Positions 37,311 through 47,568 of a DNA stretch of 64,000 bases are shown here, piece by piece. The DNA is from Batkoa obscura (lineage: Eukaryota; Entomophthoromycota; Entomophthoromycetes; Entomophthorales; Batkoaceae). Below the pieces are notes generated by a model. The model was given only the letters and a program-made list of their open reading frames with translations, searched no databases and had not been told where the DNA came from. The stretch's first letter is position 1. Each line of letters starts with the position of its first letter. The stretch lies in NCBI GenBank assembly GCA_030770535.1, contig JASVEC010000001.1, positions 1,240,001 to 1,304,000 on the forward strand, read 5' to 3'. The translations under genes were made by a program, and so were the position numbers.

Positions 37311-37408
37311 GAGGGTGTATTTTTTTGCATAACAATTTTACTAACAATTTTTCCATTCAAATAGCGCTTAAAAGATGTAAAAAGTGATGAAGCCAAAAAA
37401 ACACCCCC
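37311..37408 (-). mobile_element. short inverted-repeat element (MITE-like), family M1, full copy
   Basis: Ninety-eight bases, GAGGGTGTATTTTTTTG to AAAAACACCCCC, so both ends show the same terminal repeat G[AG]GGGTGT-TTTTTTTG. Flanked by AAAT on both sides (37307-37310 and 37409-37412). Confidence 0.88.
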
Positions 37409-37412
37409 AAAT

Positions 37413-37972
37413 AGTTGTAATAATAAATAAAAAACTATTATTATATTGCTTGTATTATATAAAGATAACTAATTATAGTTTTAGAGCTAACCACTTTTTT
37501 TATGCAGCTACTTATTAGCTTAGTAATATACTAATAATACAATTGGAATGTTAAAACAATATACTTATTTAATAGAAATCTGCAATATTGGCTATAAAGC
37601 AGCTGGTAATAAATATTCCTTAGTAAGGTTTTATAGGAATATGTATTTATTTACATACTACAACTTTAATTAATATTAATATGTAGGTTATATTAGTAAA
37701 AGCTTTGCTAATATAGGAATTTTTATTAACTTTAGTAGAAATTCTGCTAATTTATAATATAAATTATAGTAAAATAATCTAAAACTGTGTTGGGTACTTT
37801 GCTTTTTAATAAAAAATTTATTTTTATAGAATTTTAAGCAAAGTTTTAAGATGTAAAATATTTGAAATTGGACAAAAAAGTGAAGTCAATTTGAACATTC
37901 ACATATATTAGCTTAAATATACAAATTTAAACAACTAAAATCTCAAAAAAAGCAATCGTTGCTGGTTTATAT
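37413..37972. other. intergenic region before tRNA-Thr copy 2
   Basis: No gene seen. A run of seven T on the minus strand near 37945-37951 should end the tRNA transcript. Confidence 0.45.
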
Positions 37973-38044
37973 GCCTTCTATCGGAATCGAACCAATGACC
38001 TTCCGCTTACTAGGCGGACGCTCTGCCAACTGAGCCAAGAAGGC
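37973..38044 (-). tRNA. tRNA-Thr (anticodon AGT), copy 2
   Basis: Identical over all 72 bases to the gene at 34912-34983, with the same orientation but unrelated flanks. Cloverleaf, A box and B box intact; anticodon AGT. Because flanks differ, either the gene pair is old with concerted evolution or the copy was moved as a short unit. Confidence 0.97.
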
Positions 38045-38096
38045 ATTCTATACTAAAAATTAGATTAAATAATATCTAAAATAAAAGTTATCTTTA

Positions 38097-38167
38097 ATTT
38101 TACTAATTTGTCCACTCAAATAGCGCTTAAAAAATGAAAAAAATAATGAAACCAAAAAACATCCCTG
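38097..38167 (-). mobile_element. M1 element, left end missing
   Basis: Carries TTTTACTAATTTGTCCACTCAAATAGCGCTTAAAAAATG and the right end ACCAAAAAACATCCCTG, but lacks the first ~25 bases of the element. Lies 53 bp from tRNA-Thr copy 2. Confidence 0.7.
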
Positions 38168-38468
38168 TCTATATTACTGTATTAATTAACATTATTTTAC
38201 TATCGTTTGAATTAAATGATTTAACTATAAGTTGATACATGAAGTATTTAAATTAAATATGAGAATTACATTATATTTAAAAAATGCGAAATTTTGAATA
38301 TTTTAATATTTAAAATTATAAATATATATATATTTGATATAAAATTAATATAAAATAGCTTACAACTATATACTAAAGACATTTGTTAAGCATTATAAAT
38401 TAAATAAACAAAATGTTAATAAATCAAACATCTTATGATTTAATTCCTACTTTCTCTTGTCCTTGTTC

Positions 38469-39806
38469 TTATCTTTCATCTATTTCAATAGAGTCAATAA
38501 AATTACACCCAGTGTCTGACAAATATTCACCAGGCAATTTTAAAACCGCTAAACCTCCAAAAACAAGTGCAACGATAACAACTACCCAACTAGTTACAAG
38601 CTGTGCCAAATAATCAACATTATAATTGGATAAAGCATAAGCAATGACACTCCCGGTATATTGAAATGCAATAAAAAACCCCGAATACCTTATTAATAAA
38701 GTGACATTGTTACTCTGTGCACCTATAAACCAATAAGCAAATGCTTGTAACTCACCAGCTACACTGCCATAAAACATATAAAGAAAGAGTAATCCAATAT
38801 ATTTATACTCTTTTAAATCAATTTGAATCCAATCCGATTGGTTAGTGTTTGGGTAGGCTAAATGAGCAGCATAACCACCGCCCCAGACACACATCGATGT
38901 AACAAAGATCCAAGCTAACCCAATAAATCCCATGACTCTTTTTGAAAAATTTGCATTATCTAAGCTTTTATCAAGGTTTGTTGCGCCTGTTGCTTGAAGA
39001 CACCAGTAAAGTGCCTTATTAAGACCACGTGTACGTAGGTTAAATAAACGGGCATTAAATACATATGAATGATAGATATACCCCCAATTAGTGCAAATAA
39101 AAAAAGGGATTAATAAGAGCAGTTTAAAGTTGAATAAAACTTTAAGTAATCCTATTAGTTCATGTAGTAAAGTAGTGTCTTTTGTTGTTTCGACTGGGAT
39201 ATTCTCAGCAATCATGATTTTAGGAAAATCTTTAATGGTTAAGGTTAATAAGGCGCCAAAGAACATTAAAAACATGATCGAAATAAATGCAGAAAAGTGT
39301 AAGCTGGTTGTTGTGGTATAATTGATACCTAAATAAACAAAACCTCCAATCATACCACCTGTGGCATATGCGTCCCACATTTGAGAAGAACATGCTCCTT
39401 TTTCAAACTCATTGGAATAACTTAATAGCAATGCTGTTTGAGTAACCCAATATAAACTAGATCCAATCCCCGAAACACCGCTTCCAATAATAAACAAAAG
39501 CTCTTGATTATAAAAAGTGGCAGGTGATAAATAAAAATATCCCAATAATGAACCAGTGTAAAAGACATAGGTCAAGCAGCCAACAAAGAGGGCTATTCTA
39601 GGGCCTAAAAGATGAATAATAGGAGCACAAAAGAAGGCAGTTATAGAAGCTACTATATAAAATATAGTATTGCCTTTTGCTAATATGACAGGGTTGATAT
39701 GCTCATACCCTCCCATTTCTATTAAAGCACTTAATAAACCAGGGCAAAATAAACAAACGTTGAGTAAAACTCTATGGTGGAAAGAAGCAGACTCAAAGTA
39801 ATCCAT
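38469..39806 (-). CDS. UNC93-like major facilitator transporter, paralogue 2 (divergent)
   Basis: Single-exon gene of 445 residues with the same helix layout as the gene at 30275 and many matching positions: CLFCPGLLSALIEMGG, LLGPRIALFVGCLTYVFYTGSLLGY, YSNEFEKGACSSQMW, LLIPFFICTNWGYIYHSYVFNARLFNLRTRGLNKALYWCLQ and YWFIGAQSNNVTLLIRYSGFF. The loop GGGGQVDP of typical members is reduced to GGYEHINP, and the linker TNLDKSLDNANFSKRVMGF is changed, so substrate or regulation may differ. The tail has a clustered acidic end (DSIEIDER). Tandem TATA-like sites lie just upstream. Substrate unknown. Confidence 0.9.
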   Translation of the reverse strand: MDYFESASFHHRVLLNVCLFCPGLLSALIEMGGYEHINPVILAKGNTIFYIVASITAFFCAPIIHLLGPRIALFVGCLTYVFYTGSLLGYFYLSPATFYNQELLFIIGSGVSGIGSSLYWVTQTALLLSYSNEFEKGACSSQMWDAYATGGMIGGFVYLGINYTTTTSLHFSAFISIMFLMFFGALLTLTIKDFPKIMIAENIPVETTKDTTLLHELIGLLKVLFNFKLLLLIPFFICTNWGYIYHSYVFNARLFNLRTRGLNKALYWCLQATGATNLDKSLDNANFSKRVMGFIGLAWIFVTSMCVWGGGYAAHLAYPNTNQSDWIQIDLKEYKYIGLLFLYMFYGSVAGELQAFAYWFIGAQSNNVTLLIRYSGFFIAFQYTGSVIAYALSNYNVDYLAQLVTSWVVVIVALVFGGLAVLKLPGEYLSDTGCNFIDSIEIDER

Positions 39807-39870
39807 TGTAGGTTCGTGATAAGTGTTAAAAAATCAATTATAAAAAAAAGAAATAGGGGTTTATTTGTAT

Positions 39871-39899
39871 ATTTATACTATTTATACTATTTATACTAT
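39871..39899 (-). promoter_or_regulatory. three tandem TATA motifs upstream of UNC93-like gene 2
   Basis: On the minus strand AGTATAAAT is repeated three times with a 10-bp period, 65-93 bases before the ATG at 39806. It can be a triplicated core promoter or simply a short tandem expansion at a TATA box. Confidence 0.5.
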
Positions 39900-39906
39900 T
39901 GCTATA

Positions 39907-40742
39907 AACACACTTGCCCCATAATAATTCTTTTAGGAACATTAAATCGGATGACTATTTTTAAAGTAACATACTAAAATAATTTTTATTATGGTACTAC
40001 TATTTAACAAATATTGGTAGCGAATATTATTAATAAGTATCATTAAACTTTTTACTTTGTTTGACTATATATAAAAATAAACTCTGAATTTAATACACTT
40101 ATAATAAAAAAATATATTAGCCTTGGAAACATTATTATAGCATTTAACTTTTCTAGAATATATATGTTTAATGATGTATTTATTGAGAGCCTTTATTTTT
40201 ATAAGCAAAAATTTCAAAAGTTAGGATAAAGTATAACTTAAAAAGGTTTAAAAGGGATTGATAGCTTGAAGCAATTTTTTTATATTTAGCCTATACACAG
40301 TGGCTGAGTATTTAAGACCCTCTTTTTGAACAGGTACACTACAACAATATATTACGTGAATATATTTTTTGGTCCATCTATTTTTCCATTTTTTATGTTA
40401 TAAAAGCTTGAAAAAAGTATTAGTTAAATATTAAAATAAAGATGCCTTCTTATAAAAATTAACACATATAAATTAACCTTAACTATATAGTATTTATATA
40501 ATTCAAAAATATTACCTTTAGATGTATTCTATAGCATTCAGCATGTTAGATAGATTATATAAAAGAAACAAATGGTTAATTAAATTGTCACCATAGTGGT
40601 TTAGTATGATTTGTTATTAGTAAATACAATAAAAGCTAGATGAGTGAAGTTTATGTGAGTTTATTTTCAACTACAAAGAGAACATCAAATCTTTGGGACA
40701 TTAAATACCAACAACTTAAACTCTCCTCAACTCTACGATGTA
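39907..40742. other. intergenic region
   Basis: No gene. AATATATTTTTTGGTCCATC...TTTTTCCATTTTTTATG at 40363-40400 looks like a broken half of the M1 element, uncertain. Confidence 0.4.
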
Positions 40743-42561
40743 TCAACCCAATTTTGAAGCCTGAAAATAATTAATAAGAATGAACCTTATAATTTCAATT
40801 TAATATCAAGCTTACCTTTTGATATAAAGATTCTACAACATTATTCATATTCTTTAAATTATCAATAGCTGTACTATATAATTCCTACAAATTAGAAGTT
40901 AGCACAAATTACAACCTAATTAAAAAATGTAAACTTACATCATTTTCTTGCTCGTCAAAAACAATAAGGCATCCTGCTCCTTGATCCAAAACTCCATGGA
41001 ATACTTTGTCCAAAATCATTTGAGATAATCTAAATGATAAGTAAAAATAAAATGAAAATTTAAAGAACTTACTTGGCTTCAACTTCATCAGTAGTTAAGC
41101 GTACGAGTTTAGCTACATGTTCTATTTCAACCTTTGAGTATGGTTCAATAACTCGTACTAAATTTTGTTCCAATAAGGTATCATAAAGCGCATGGAGATG
41201 GGAATGAATGATAGGATCTCCCTTTAACTCTTTTATTTATAATTAGTATTTGCATAAAGAATAGATAAAATAAAGTTACCATCTTTATATTCGTTTGAAG
41301 CCTCTTCAAACTCTTTTAATGAACGATTACGGTAAGCATCTGAAACTCTTTTCATTGCTTCAATATCACGTCCAGCATACTTTAACCCTAATTTTCCGCT
41401 TGTAATTGACGAAACATCATCAGTCTAAATACAATTGATTATTAACAAAGTAGATAAAATATTTAACAAAAACCGTACCAAACCAATCATGACTTTACAT
41501 AAAAGCATATATTTCAAGGCAATTACAGCTTGTGTATCATTGTGAGATGAATAACTTTCAAAAGTTTCATAAAAATAGGAAAATCTAATAAATATAGTTA
41601 AATCATTAATTCATCCGATTTGACTATATATAATTACGCTGTTTTGAAATCTTTGTCTTCAGCATGTAAGATACCAGATTGTAAATCTAAAGCACCTTGT
41701 AATAAAGGTGGGCAATAGATGGAATTAGCTGAAGTACGAGCTGAAGTTAATGCAGCCTTTATAAATCTTTAGAATCTTAATCAACAGAACTAAGAAATAA
41801 CTTACTCTTGATTTTGGAAGATTTCTAAGTGCATAATAAGCGCGACTTTCTAATAATTGGACTTCTACTAATACCATTTTATCATCTAATCGCTTGAGCT
41901 CTTTTAATAAAGTTGAAATTAATTTCAAAGTATTAGTATAGTCACGATTCTCTAAATAGCTAAACAAAATATTAGATATGATGAATATAAAATGATAACA
42001 TGAAATAATCAAAAGAATACATACACAGAAACAAGTTTAGTTTCTACATTTTGTTTCAAAAAGACACGTTTTTCCTTTGAGCACCATTCAATAATCTCTT
42101 TACATACTTCAATTTGTAAGTTTAAAGACTCTGGAATACTCTTAAAGTTATCAATCAAAGAACGAACTAAATTCATTAATTAAATCTTGAGTAAAAATAA
42201 ATAATCTATCTTACTTATTTTTGAAGTTTTGGCTTTTGGTATTATAGTAAAAAAGTCGTGACTTGAACGTAACAGTGAACTTAACTCTTCAGCATTTCTA
42301 AATTACTTAGTAAATTTGGTTCAATTCAAGGCCTAATTGAATTACTTTTTCTCCTGATAAATGGAACCCAGCTTTAAAATGGCTACTTCTTTAGCTTTTA
42401 CTGAGCTATCCGAATTGTCTAAAGACTTTAATTTCAAATAATTATAAACCAAAGATAGACCTACCATTTGAATTGTTTAATATGTTTTTATAAGCGTTTA
42501 ATGCAGAATCGAAATCCTTTGATGTATAATATTGTTCGGCTTCAGCTAATTGATGGTCCAT
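40743..42561 (-). CDS. RPN6: RPN6/PSMD11, 26S proteasome lid subunit
   Basis: Lid subunit of the 26S proteasome that clamps the 19S lid to the 20S core. N-terminal TPR-like helices are seen in [21 protein letters not shown], then [19 protein letters not shown], and the best match is [42 protein letters not shown], nearly the same as human PSMD11. The PCI half and the end [15 protein letters not shown] follow the family (human ...VVDSLYNKAKKL). About eight or more exons with short introns span 1.8 kb. The start at 42561 is preceded in frame by no better candidate and matches the family's start near the first TPR helix. Confidence 0.92.
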
Positions 42562-43351
42562 CTTATTACTAATTTTAAATTTAAAAAAACTAACTTTAAA
42601 GTCTAAGCTTAGACCTACTTTGATTACCAAGATGACGTACGAAAATAATCACACAAGAATCCCACAAAGTAGAAATTGCAAAATCTTGCGCACAGTATAA
42701 AGTTGCAAAATTGGTAAGATTAGAAAATTAATTCTGTCTTAGATATCCACCTAAGATTGTAATTATTTTAATATACATATCATGCGGTGATGTTCACTGG
42801 CTTTTCGGCCTGGCCAAATTTCGACTTCGTTGATTTCACTTAACTTGAGTGCTAACACCGCTTAGGAAGAGTGATTTCGATAGAGTTTATATTAGATAGC
42901 TTTAAGATAGCTGAGCATGAAAAAATAAAAAACAAACATAATTTTAAAAACTATCAAATAATTGTTTATTTAAAAATACATCAAGAATTGAAATATAGAG
43001 TAGAGCACATCCAAACGCTTTATAAAATGCAAACAGCTTATGGTTATTAGATATAGCTATCAGATATCCTTTAATACTGATCACTGTGTGGATGTAAGTG
43101 GAATAGCTAAGTTCTAATATGGAATTTTAATGTTTTCTCTCTATCTTGTCTTAGTCAAAAAGGGGTTTTTATAAAAATAATGAATTGTAAAGGTCTTGTG
43201 TAAATATAATATTGTAAGGATTGACTAATGGCTTATTAAATTTTTATTAAATAAGAAAGTATTGAAACATATCCCTAGATCGGGAATTGATTCACTGTTT
43301 ATGATAATTTAACATAATTTTGAATTAAGTTTAATATACAATAATTGTTTA
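42562..43351. other. RPN6 upstream region
   Basis: No protein-coding gene seen. Contains the GC-rich foldable patch at 42783-42860; no Rpn4-type PACE site (GGTGGCAAA) is seen. Confidence 0.45.
42783..42860. ncRNA. candidate structured RNA or regulatory foldback, strand unknown
   Basis: A ~78-bp patch distinctly richer in G and C than its surroundings. The ends pair in steps: GCGG/CCGC, TGTT/AACA, CACT/AGTG with small bulges. Inside are two further hairpins, GGC-TTTTCG-GCC and TCGAC-TTC-GTTGA. A GTGATGT resembling a snoRNA C box is near the left end but no convincing D box follows. It matches no tRNA, U1-U6 or SRP sequence I know. Could instead be a promoter element of RPN6. Confidence 0.3.
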
Positions 43352-44555
43352 TTACAAATCACAGGTTTTCATAAATTCAGCACTATATCTATCACCTTTT
43401 ACTTCAATTTGTTCAACCAATGCACGGATCTGTTTGTTTTCATCTTCAGTTAATTTATGATTGGCAGATTCAAGGTTCTCTTCAAGGTACTTCATTCTTT
43501 TAGTGCCTGGGATAGGAATGAAATCACTGCCCTATTAAATTTTAGTTTAAACTTAGTTATAACTACAATGAAATCTACTTGAGCCAAAACCCATGATAAA
43601 CATAACTGGGAAGCTTTGATTCCCTTTTTACTAGCTATTTCTTCCATTTTGTCAATAATTTGACGATTGTGATCAAAATTTTCTTCACTAAAACGTGGAA
43701 AGTTGGCAACTCTGAAATCATCTTTATCAAGTGCTTTTGCATCTAATTTTCCAGTCAAAAGTCCACGTCCTAATGGGGAATAAGCAACAATGGCTACTCC
43801 AAGCTCTCTACAAGCATCTAATAACCCGTTTTTCTCAATAAAAGTTTCCCATGGGCTTATTGAAAATTGTTATTAGATGAATGGTTTAAATAAATGATAA
43901 AAATAGCTACCTATACTCAACTTGTACAGCAGAAATAGGATGAACTTTATAAGCCCTTCTCAATGTTTCTGCACTACACTCAGATAACCCCAGATATCTT
44001 ACTTTACCCTCTTTAACCAACTCAGCCATTGCTGTTACTGTTTCTTCAATCGGGCTATAAGCCAAATAAATATAAAATAAACACAATTTAAAATAAAACT
44101 ATACGTATTTGAATCTACTCTGTGCTGATAGTATAAATCAATGGTTTTAATACCTAATCTTTTTAAACTAGCATCACAACATTGTTTTACATACTCTTTA
44201 TCACCTCGGACTTTGAGGGTTTTGGTTTCTAAGTCATAACTATTGGCAAATTTAGTGCAAATGAAAACTTCATCTCTACGCTCTTTTAAAACTTTAGCTA
44301 TTAACTTTTCATTCTCACCCATGCCATACATGTCCTATGGAAATATTAATATTTGTTTATATAGTTTAGCTATTTATCGTTTACAGCAGTATCCCAAAAA
44401 GTAGCCCCTAAATCAATGGCTCGATTTAATACTTTGATGCTTTCTTCATTTTGCTCTGGAGTGACATGAAAGATGCTCATACCCATACATCCTAGTCCAA
44501 TACTAGAGACTTGAGGACCATTTTTACCTAATTGACGTGTTGCTAATTTACTCAT
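43352..44555 (-). CDS. aldo/keto reductase (AKR13/YakC-like)
   Basis: NADPH-dependent (beta/alpha)8 barrel oxidoreductase. N-terminus [27 protein letters not shown] and FWDTAVND contains the catalytic Asp; [27 protein letters not shown] supplies the catalytic Tyr (in YGMGENE) and Lys (CTKF), and YYQHRVD the His. [20 protein letters not shown] and [17 protein letters not shown] follow in the expected places, ending [10 protein letters not shown]. This is the pattern of AKR13-like enzymes of fungi and bacteria, which reduce aldehydes or pyridoxal-like compounds; the substrate is not readable. About five exons with short introns. A 28-bp direct repeat lies in its promoter. Confidence 0.92.
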
Positions 44556-44668
44556 TTTTTTTGTAAATTCATCATTACACTTTTGATTGGTTTTATATTT
44601 TTAGGTTTTTATTTAGTCCCGACTTCCATTCACTTTTAAATAATCTTATCCTTCTTTTCTCTTGCATA

Positions 44669-44755
44669 TATGGCTTTTAAAACCCGATTTTAAAACTAGT
44701 GAAACGTCAAACTTTTTTCTTATTTGTATGGGTTTTCAAAGCCCGATTTTAAAAC
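44669..44755 (-). promoter_or_regulatory. two near-identical 28-bp direct repeats in the aldo/keto reductase promoter
   Basis: TATGGCTTTTAAAACCCGAT (44669 onward) and TATGGGTTTTCAAAGCCCGA (44727 onward) both run on into TTTTAAAAC, ending at 44696 and 44755. They lie 114-200 bases before the start codon at 44555, spaced 58 bp apart. Position suggests binding sites of a regulator, but it is inferred. Confidence 0.5.
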
Positions 44756-45926
44756 ACTTTATAATGTATCATGTCTTTTCATTTTTAAAACAATAGTGAA
44801 GGATAAAAGAATATTGTATTTCGGCTTTAGAAAATGATACTTTTTAAAAGATTACAATCAATGAATTAGAGTATTTTAAAAATATATCACACTAAACAAT
44901 GGATGTGTATAACTAAGTTTATTTGAATCAACTTGAATATTTGACACTGGGTGTTTAGTATCAAAGTTGATCCGATATTTCAACCGGGTATGAATAACGA
45001 ACATAGAATAATCTTTAAAGGTGTGTATGTCAATGTCTTTTTCATCTTAGTATCTAACTAACATTTTAAAAAAATATTGCGTTACGTAAAAAATGAACAA
45101 AAGGTTTAGACAAAACATCACAAATTTAAATAATCAAAAGCCAGTCAGTCGTTTTAGTCTGTTCTTTACATTAAGTCTTTTCAAAATGTTAGCTCATTTA
45201 CGATACTAAATACTAAAACTAATCAGATTAGCTTTAGCTCAGTTTTTAGTGTTTTATTTTATTATTATTATTTAAGGTTAAATAACCTTAAAAGGCTTCA
45301 AAAATTGAATATATCCTTTAATTTTTTTCATCCACGGAGATCTCTAGTAAAAGGCGAGGGATCTATTCGTTTGAAAGCTGAATGAAAAAAAGGATAGTTA
45401 TTTGTAAAACATTATTATTGGTTTTATTTAAAACATTGTTTCAGATTACGTTTCTTCCTTATGGGATTAGAGTTGAGTTAGGTATTTTTTTCTCTCTAGC
45501 CAATAATAATCAAAGAGGGACAATTTTTGATTGGATTTGAATTAAACTATGGGATGGCTTTTAGACTAATTTATTTTATATAAAATTAAGTTTATATAGT
45601 TGCTATTATTGAAATTAAAAATTTTAAAAAATTTATTTTAGGAATAACACTAATAACTCAACAATTTTATTTCTGATAAAATTTTAGTCGAATTTAAATC
45701 AACTCCTGACTTTATGATTTTAATAGCACATTGAAAAACACCTTAATGACAAGGTGTACATCTGACTTAATTTAAAGAATTGTATTTTCCCAGCTTCAAA
45801 AAGCTGCAAAAAGTAGGAAAAATAAAGCGAATTTAAAACTCCACCAATAACACCCATAATATACTGTGTCAAAAAAGCAACCATAAAAGCAGTAAATTTA
45901 GTTTTAACTCACGTCATTTTTTTACA
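44756..45926. other. divergent intergenic region between aldo/keto reductase and PAH genes
   Basis: No gene or known element seen. It must hold the PAH promoter at its right end. Confidence 0.5.
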
Positions 45927-47258
45927 ATGGTATCCACTCTTTACAGTGAAACTCAAAACAAATTAAGCGATAACGGACCTTCCCGTGCTTCCATTTTATT
46001 TTCAATTGGCGATAAAGTAGGAGCTTTAGACGAATGTTTAGTTGTCTTAAAAGAGTTAAAAATCTCAATGACACGTATTGAGTCTCGACCAAGTTTAAAC
46101 AACCCAGATAGCTACGATTTTTTTGTTGATATTGATGGTAAGGATTATAATTTAGCTTCACAAGCAGTAGAACAGCTTACTCCAAAGGTATCCAGTATCC
46201 GTTTAATCCAATCAGCACCTTCTTCCGACAATGTATCGTTAAATAGTGTACCTTGGTTCCCCAGAAAAAAGAGTGATTTAGATACGTTTGCAGAAAAGGT
46301 ATTAGAAATGGGAGAAGATTTATCATCAGATCATCCAGGTGCTAAAGACTTAGTTTATCGTAAACGTCGTTCCGAGATCACTAGTATTGCAAAAACTTAT
46401 AAAACAGGACAACCATTACCAAGGATTGAATATAACGAAGTTGAAATTCAAACATGGGGAGAAGTTTATCGTAAAACAATGGATCTTTATAAAAAATATG
46501 CTTGTAAAGAATATCTTCATGTATTCCCCTTATTGGAAAAAAATTGTGGATTTTCTGCTAATAATATTCCACAGATTGAAGATATCTCAAGGTTTTTAAA
46601 AGAGTGCACTGGGTTTACTCTTAAACCAGTCATGGGTTTATTAACTTCTAGAGATTTTTTAAACGGTTTAGCTTTTAGAGTATTCCATTCTACCCAATAT
46701 TTACGTCATCATTCAAAGCCTCTTTATACCCCAGAACCAGATGTTTGTCATGAACTTTTAGGTCATGTACCATTGTTTGCTAACCCAGAGTTTGCTGACT
46801 TTTCACAAGAGATTGGATTAGCTTCTTTAGGTGCTTCCGATGATGATATTGAAAAATTAGCTACGATCTATTGGTTTACTGTTGAATTTGGATTATGTAA
46901 ACAAGGGGATGAAATTAAAGCATATGGGGCAGGTATCCTTTCTTCTTATGGAGAATTAGAATACTCCATGTCGGATAAACCAGAAAAAAGACCATTTGAT
47001 CCTAAAATGACCGCTATAACTAAATATCCTATTACTGAATATCAACCGGTTTATTATGTAGCTGAAAGTTTTGGTGATGCTAGAGATAAAGTACGTGAAT
47101 TTGCTGATTCTTTGTCTCGTCCATTCCATGTCCGTTATAATCCTTATACTGAGTCTATTGAAGTACTTGACTCAAAAGATAAGCTTGCTAACTATGCCAA
47201 TAGTATTAAATCCGATTTTGAGAAATTGGTTAATGCTCTTAATCAATTGAAAGCTTAA
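45927..47258 (+). CDS. PAH: phenylalanine 4-hydroxylase (pterin-dependent aromatic amino acid hydroxylase)
   Basis: Intronless gene of 443 residues, the size of animal PAH. It converts phenylalanine to tyrosine with tetrahydrobiopterin, oxygen and non-haem iron. An N-terminal ACT regulatory domain is visible (about residues 20-95: ASILFSIGDKVGALDECLVVL, SLNNPDSYDFFVDIDG). The catalytic domain has the invariant EPDVCHELLGHVPLF and YWFTVEFGLCKQGDEIKAYGAGILSSYGELEY; the iron ligands are His275, His280 and Glu320. It ends in a short tetramerisation tail (SDFEKLVNALNQLKA). Tyrosine and tryptophan hydroxylases share this fold, but no neuronal-type N-tail is present and the active-site loop is PAH-like. 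Most Dikarya lack this gene; some early-diverging fungi have it. Confidence 0.96.
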   Translation: MVSTLYSETQNKLSDNGPSRASILFSIGDKVGALDECLVVLKELKISMTRIESRPSLNNPDSYDFFVDIDGKDYNLASQAVEQLTPKVSSIRLIQSAPSSDNVSLNSVPWFPRKKSDLDTFAEKVLEMGEDLSSDHPGAKDLVYRKRRSEITSIAKTYKTGQPLPRIEYNEVEIQTWGEVYRKTMDLYKKYACKEYLHVFPLLEKNCGFSANNIPQIEDISRFLKECTGFTLKPVMGLLTSRDFLNGLAFRVFHSTQYLRHHSKPLYTPEPDVCHELLGHVPLFANPEFADFSQEIGLASLGASDDDIEKLATIYWFTVEFGLCKQGDEIKAYGAGILSSYGELEYSMSDKPEKRPFDPKMTAITKYPITEYQPVYYVAESFGDARDKVREFADSLSRPFHVRYNPYTESIEVLDSKDKLANYANSIKSDFEKLVNALNQLKA

Positions 47259-47568
47259 TAAGTTGGGATTGAATACTTTTGGAGATTGTAATTAAATAAA
47301 TTTTATTTTGATTATTATGAATAGTTTATTTTATTCTTGTATTTAGTTTTAATATATAAAAATCATAATTCAAATCATCATAATATAAATAAAATACATT
47401 AATATTGTGATAAATCTTTATAATTTTACATTAAATAAGCAATTGCTTGAATTTAAACAATTATTATTTTGTTCAAACTTGAACCTCGAAATTAATTTTA
47501 AAATTCAATTGAGAAGTTTTAATTTTGCTTTTTATCAATTTTGAATTCAAAAACAAGTTAACTAAAAA

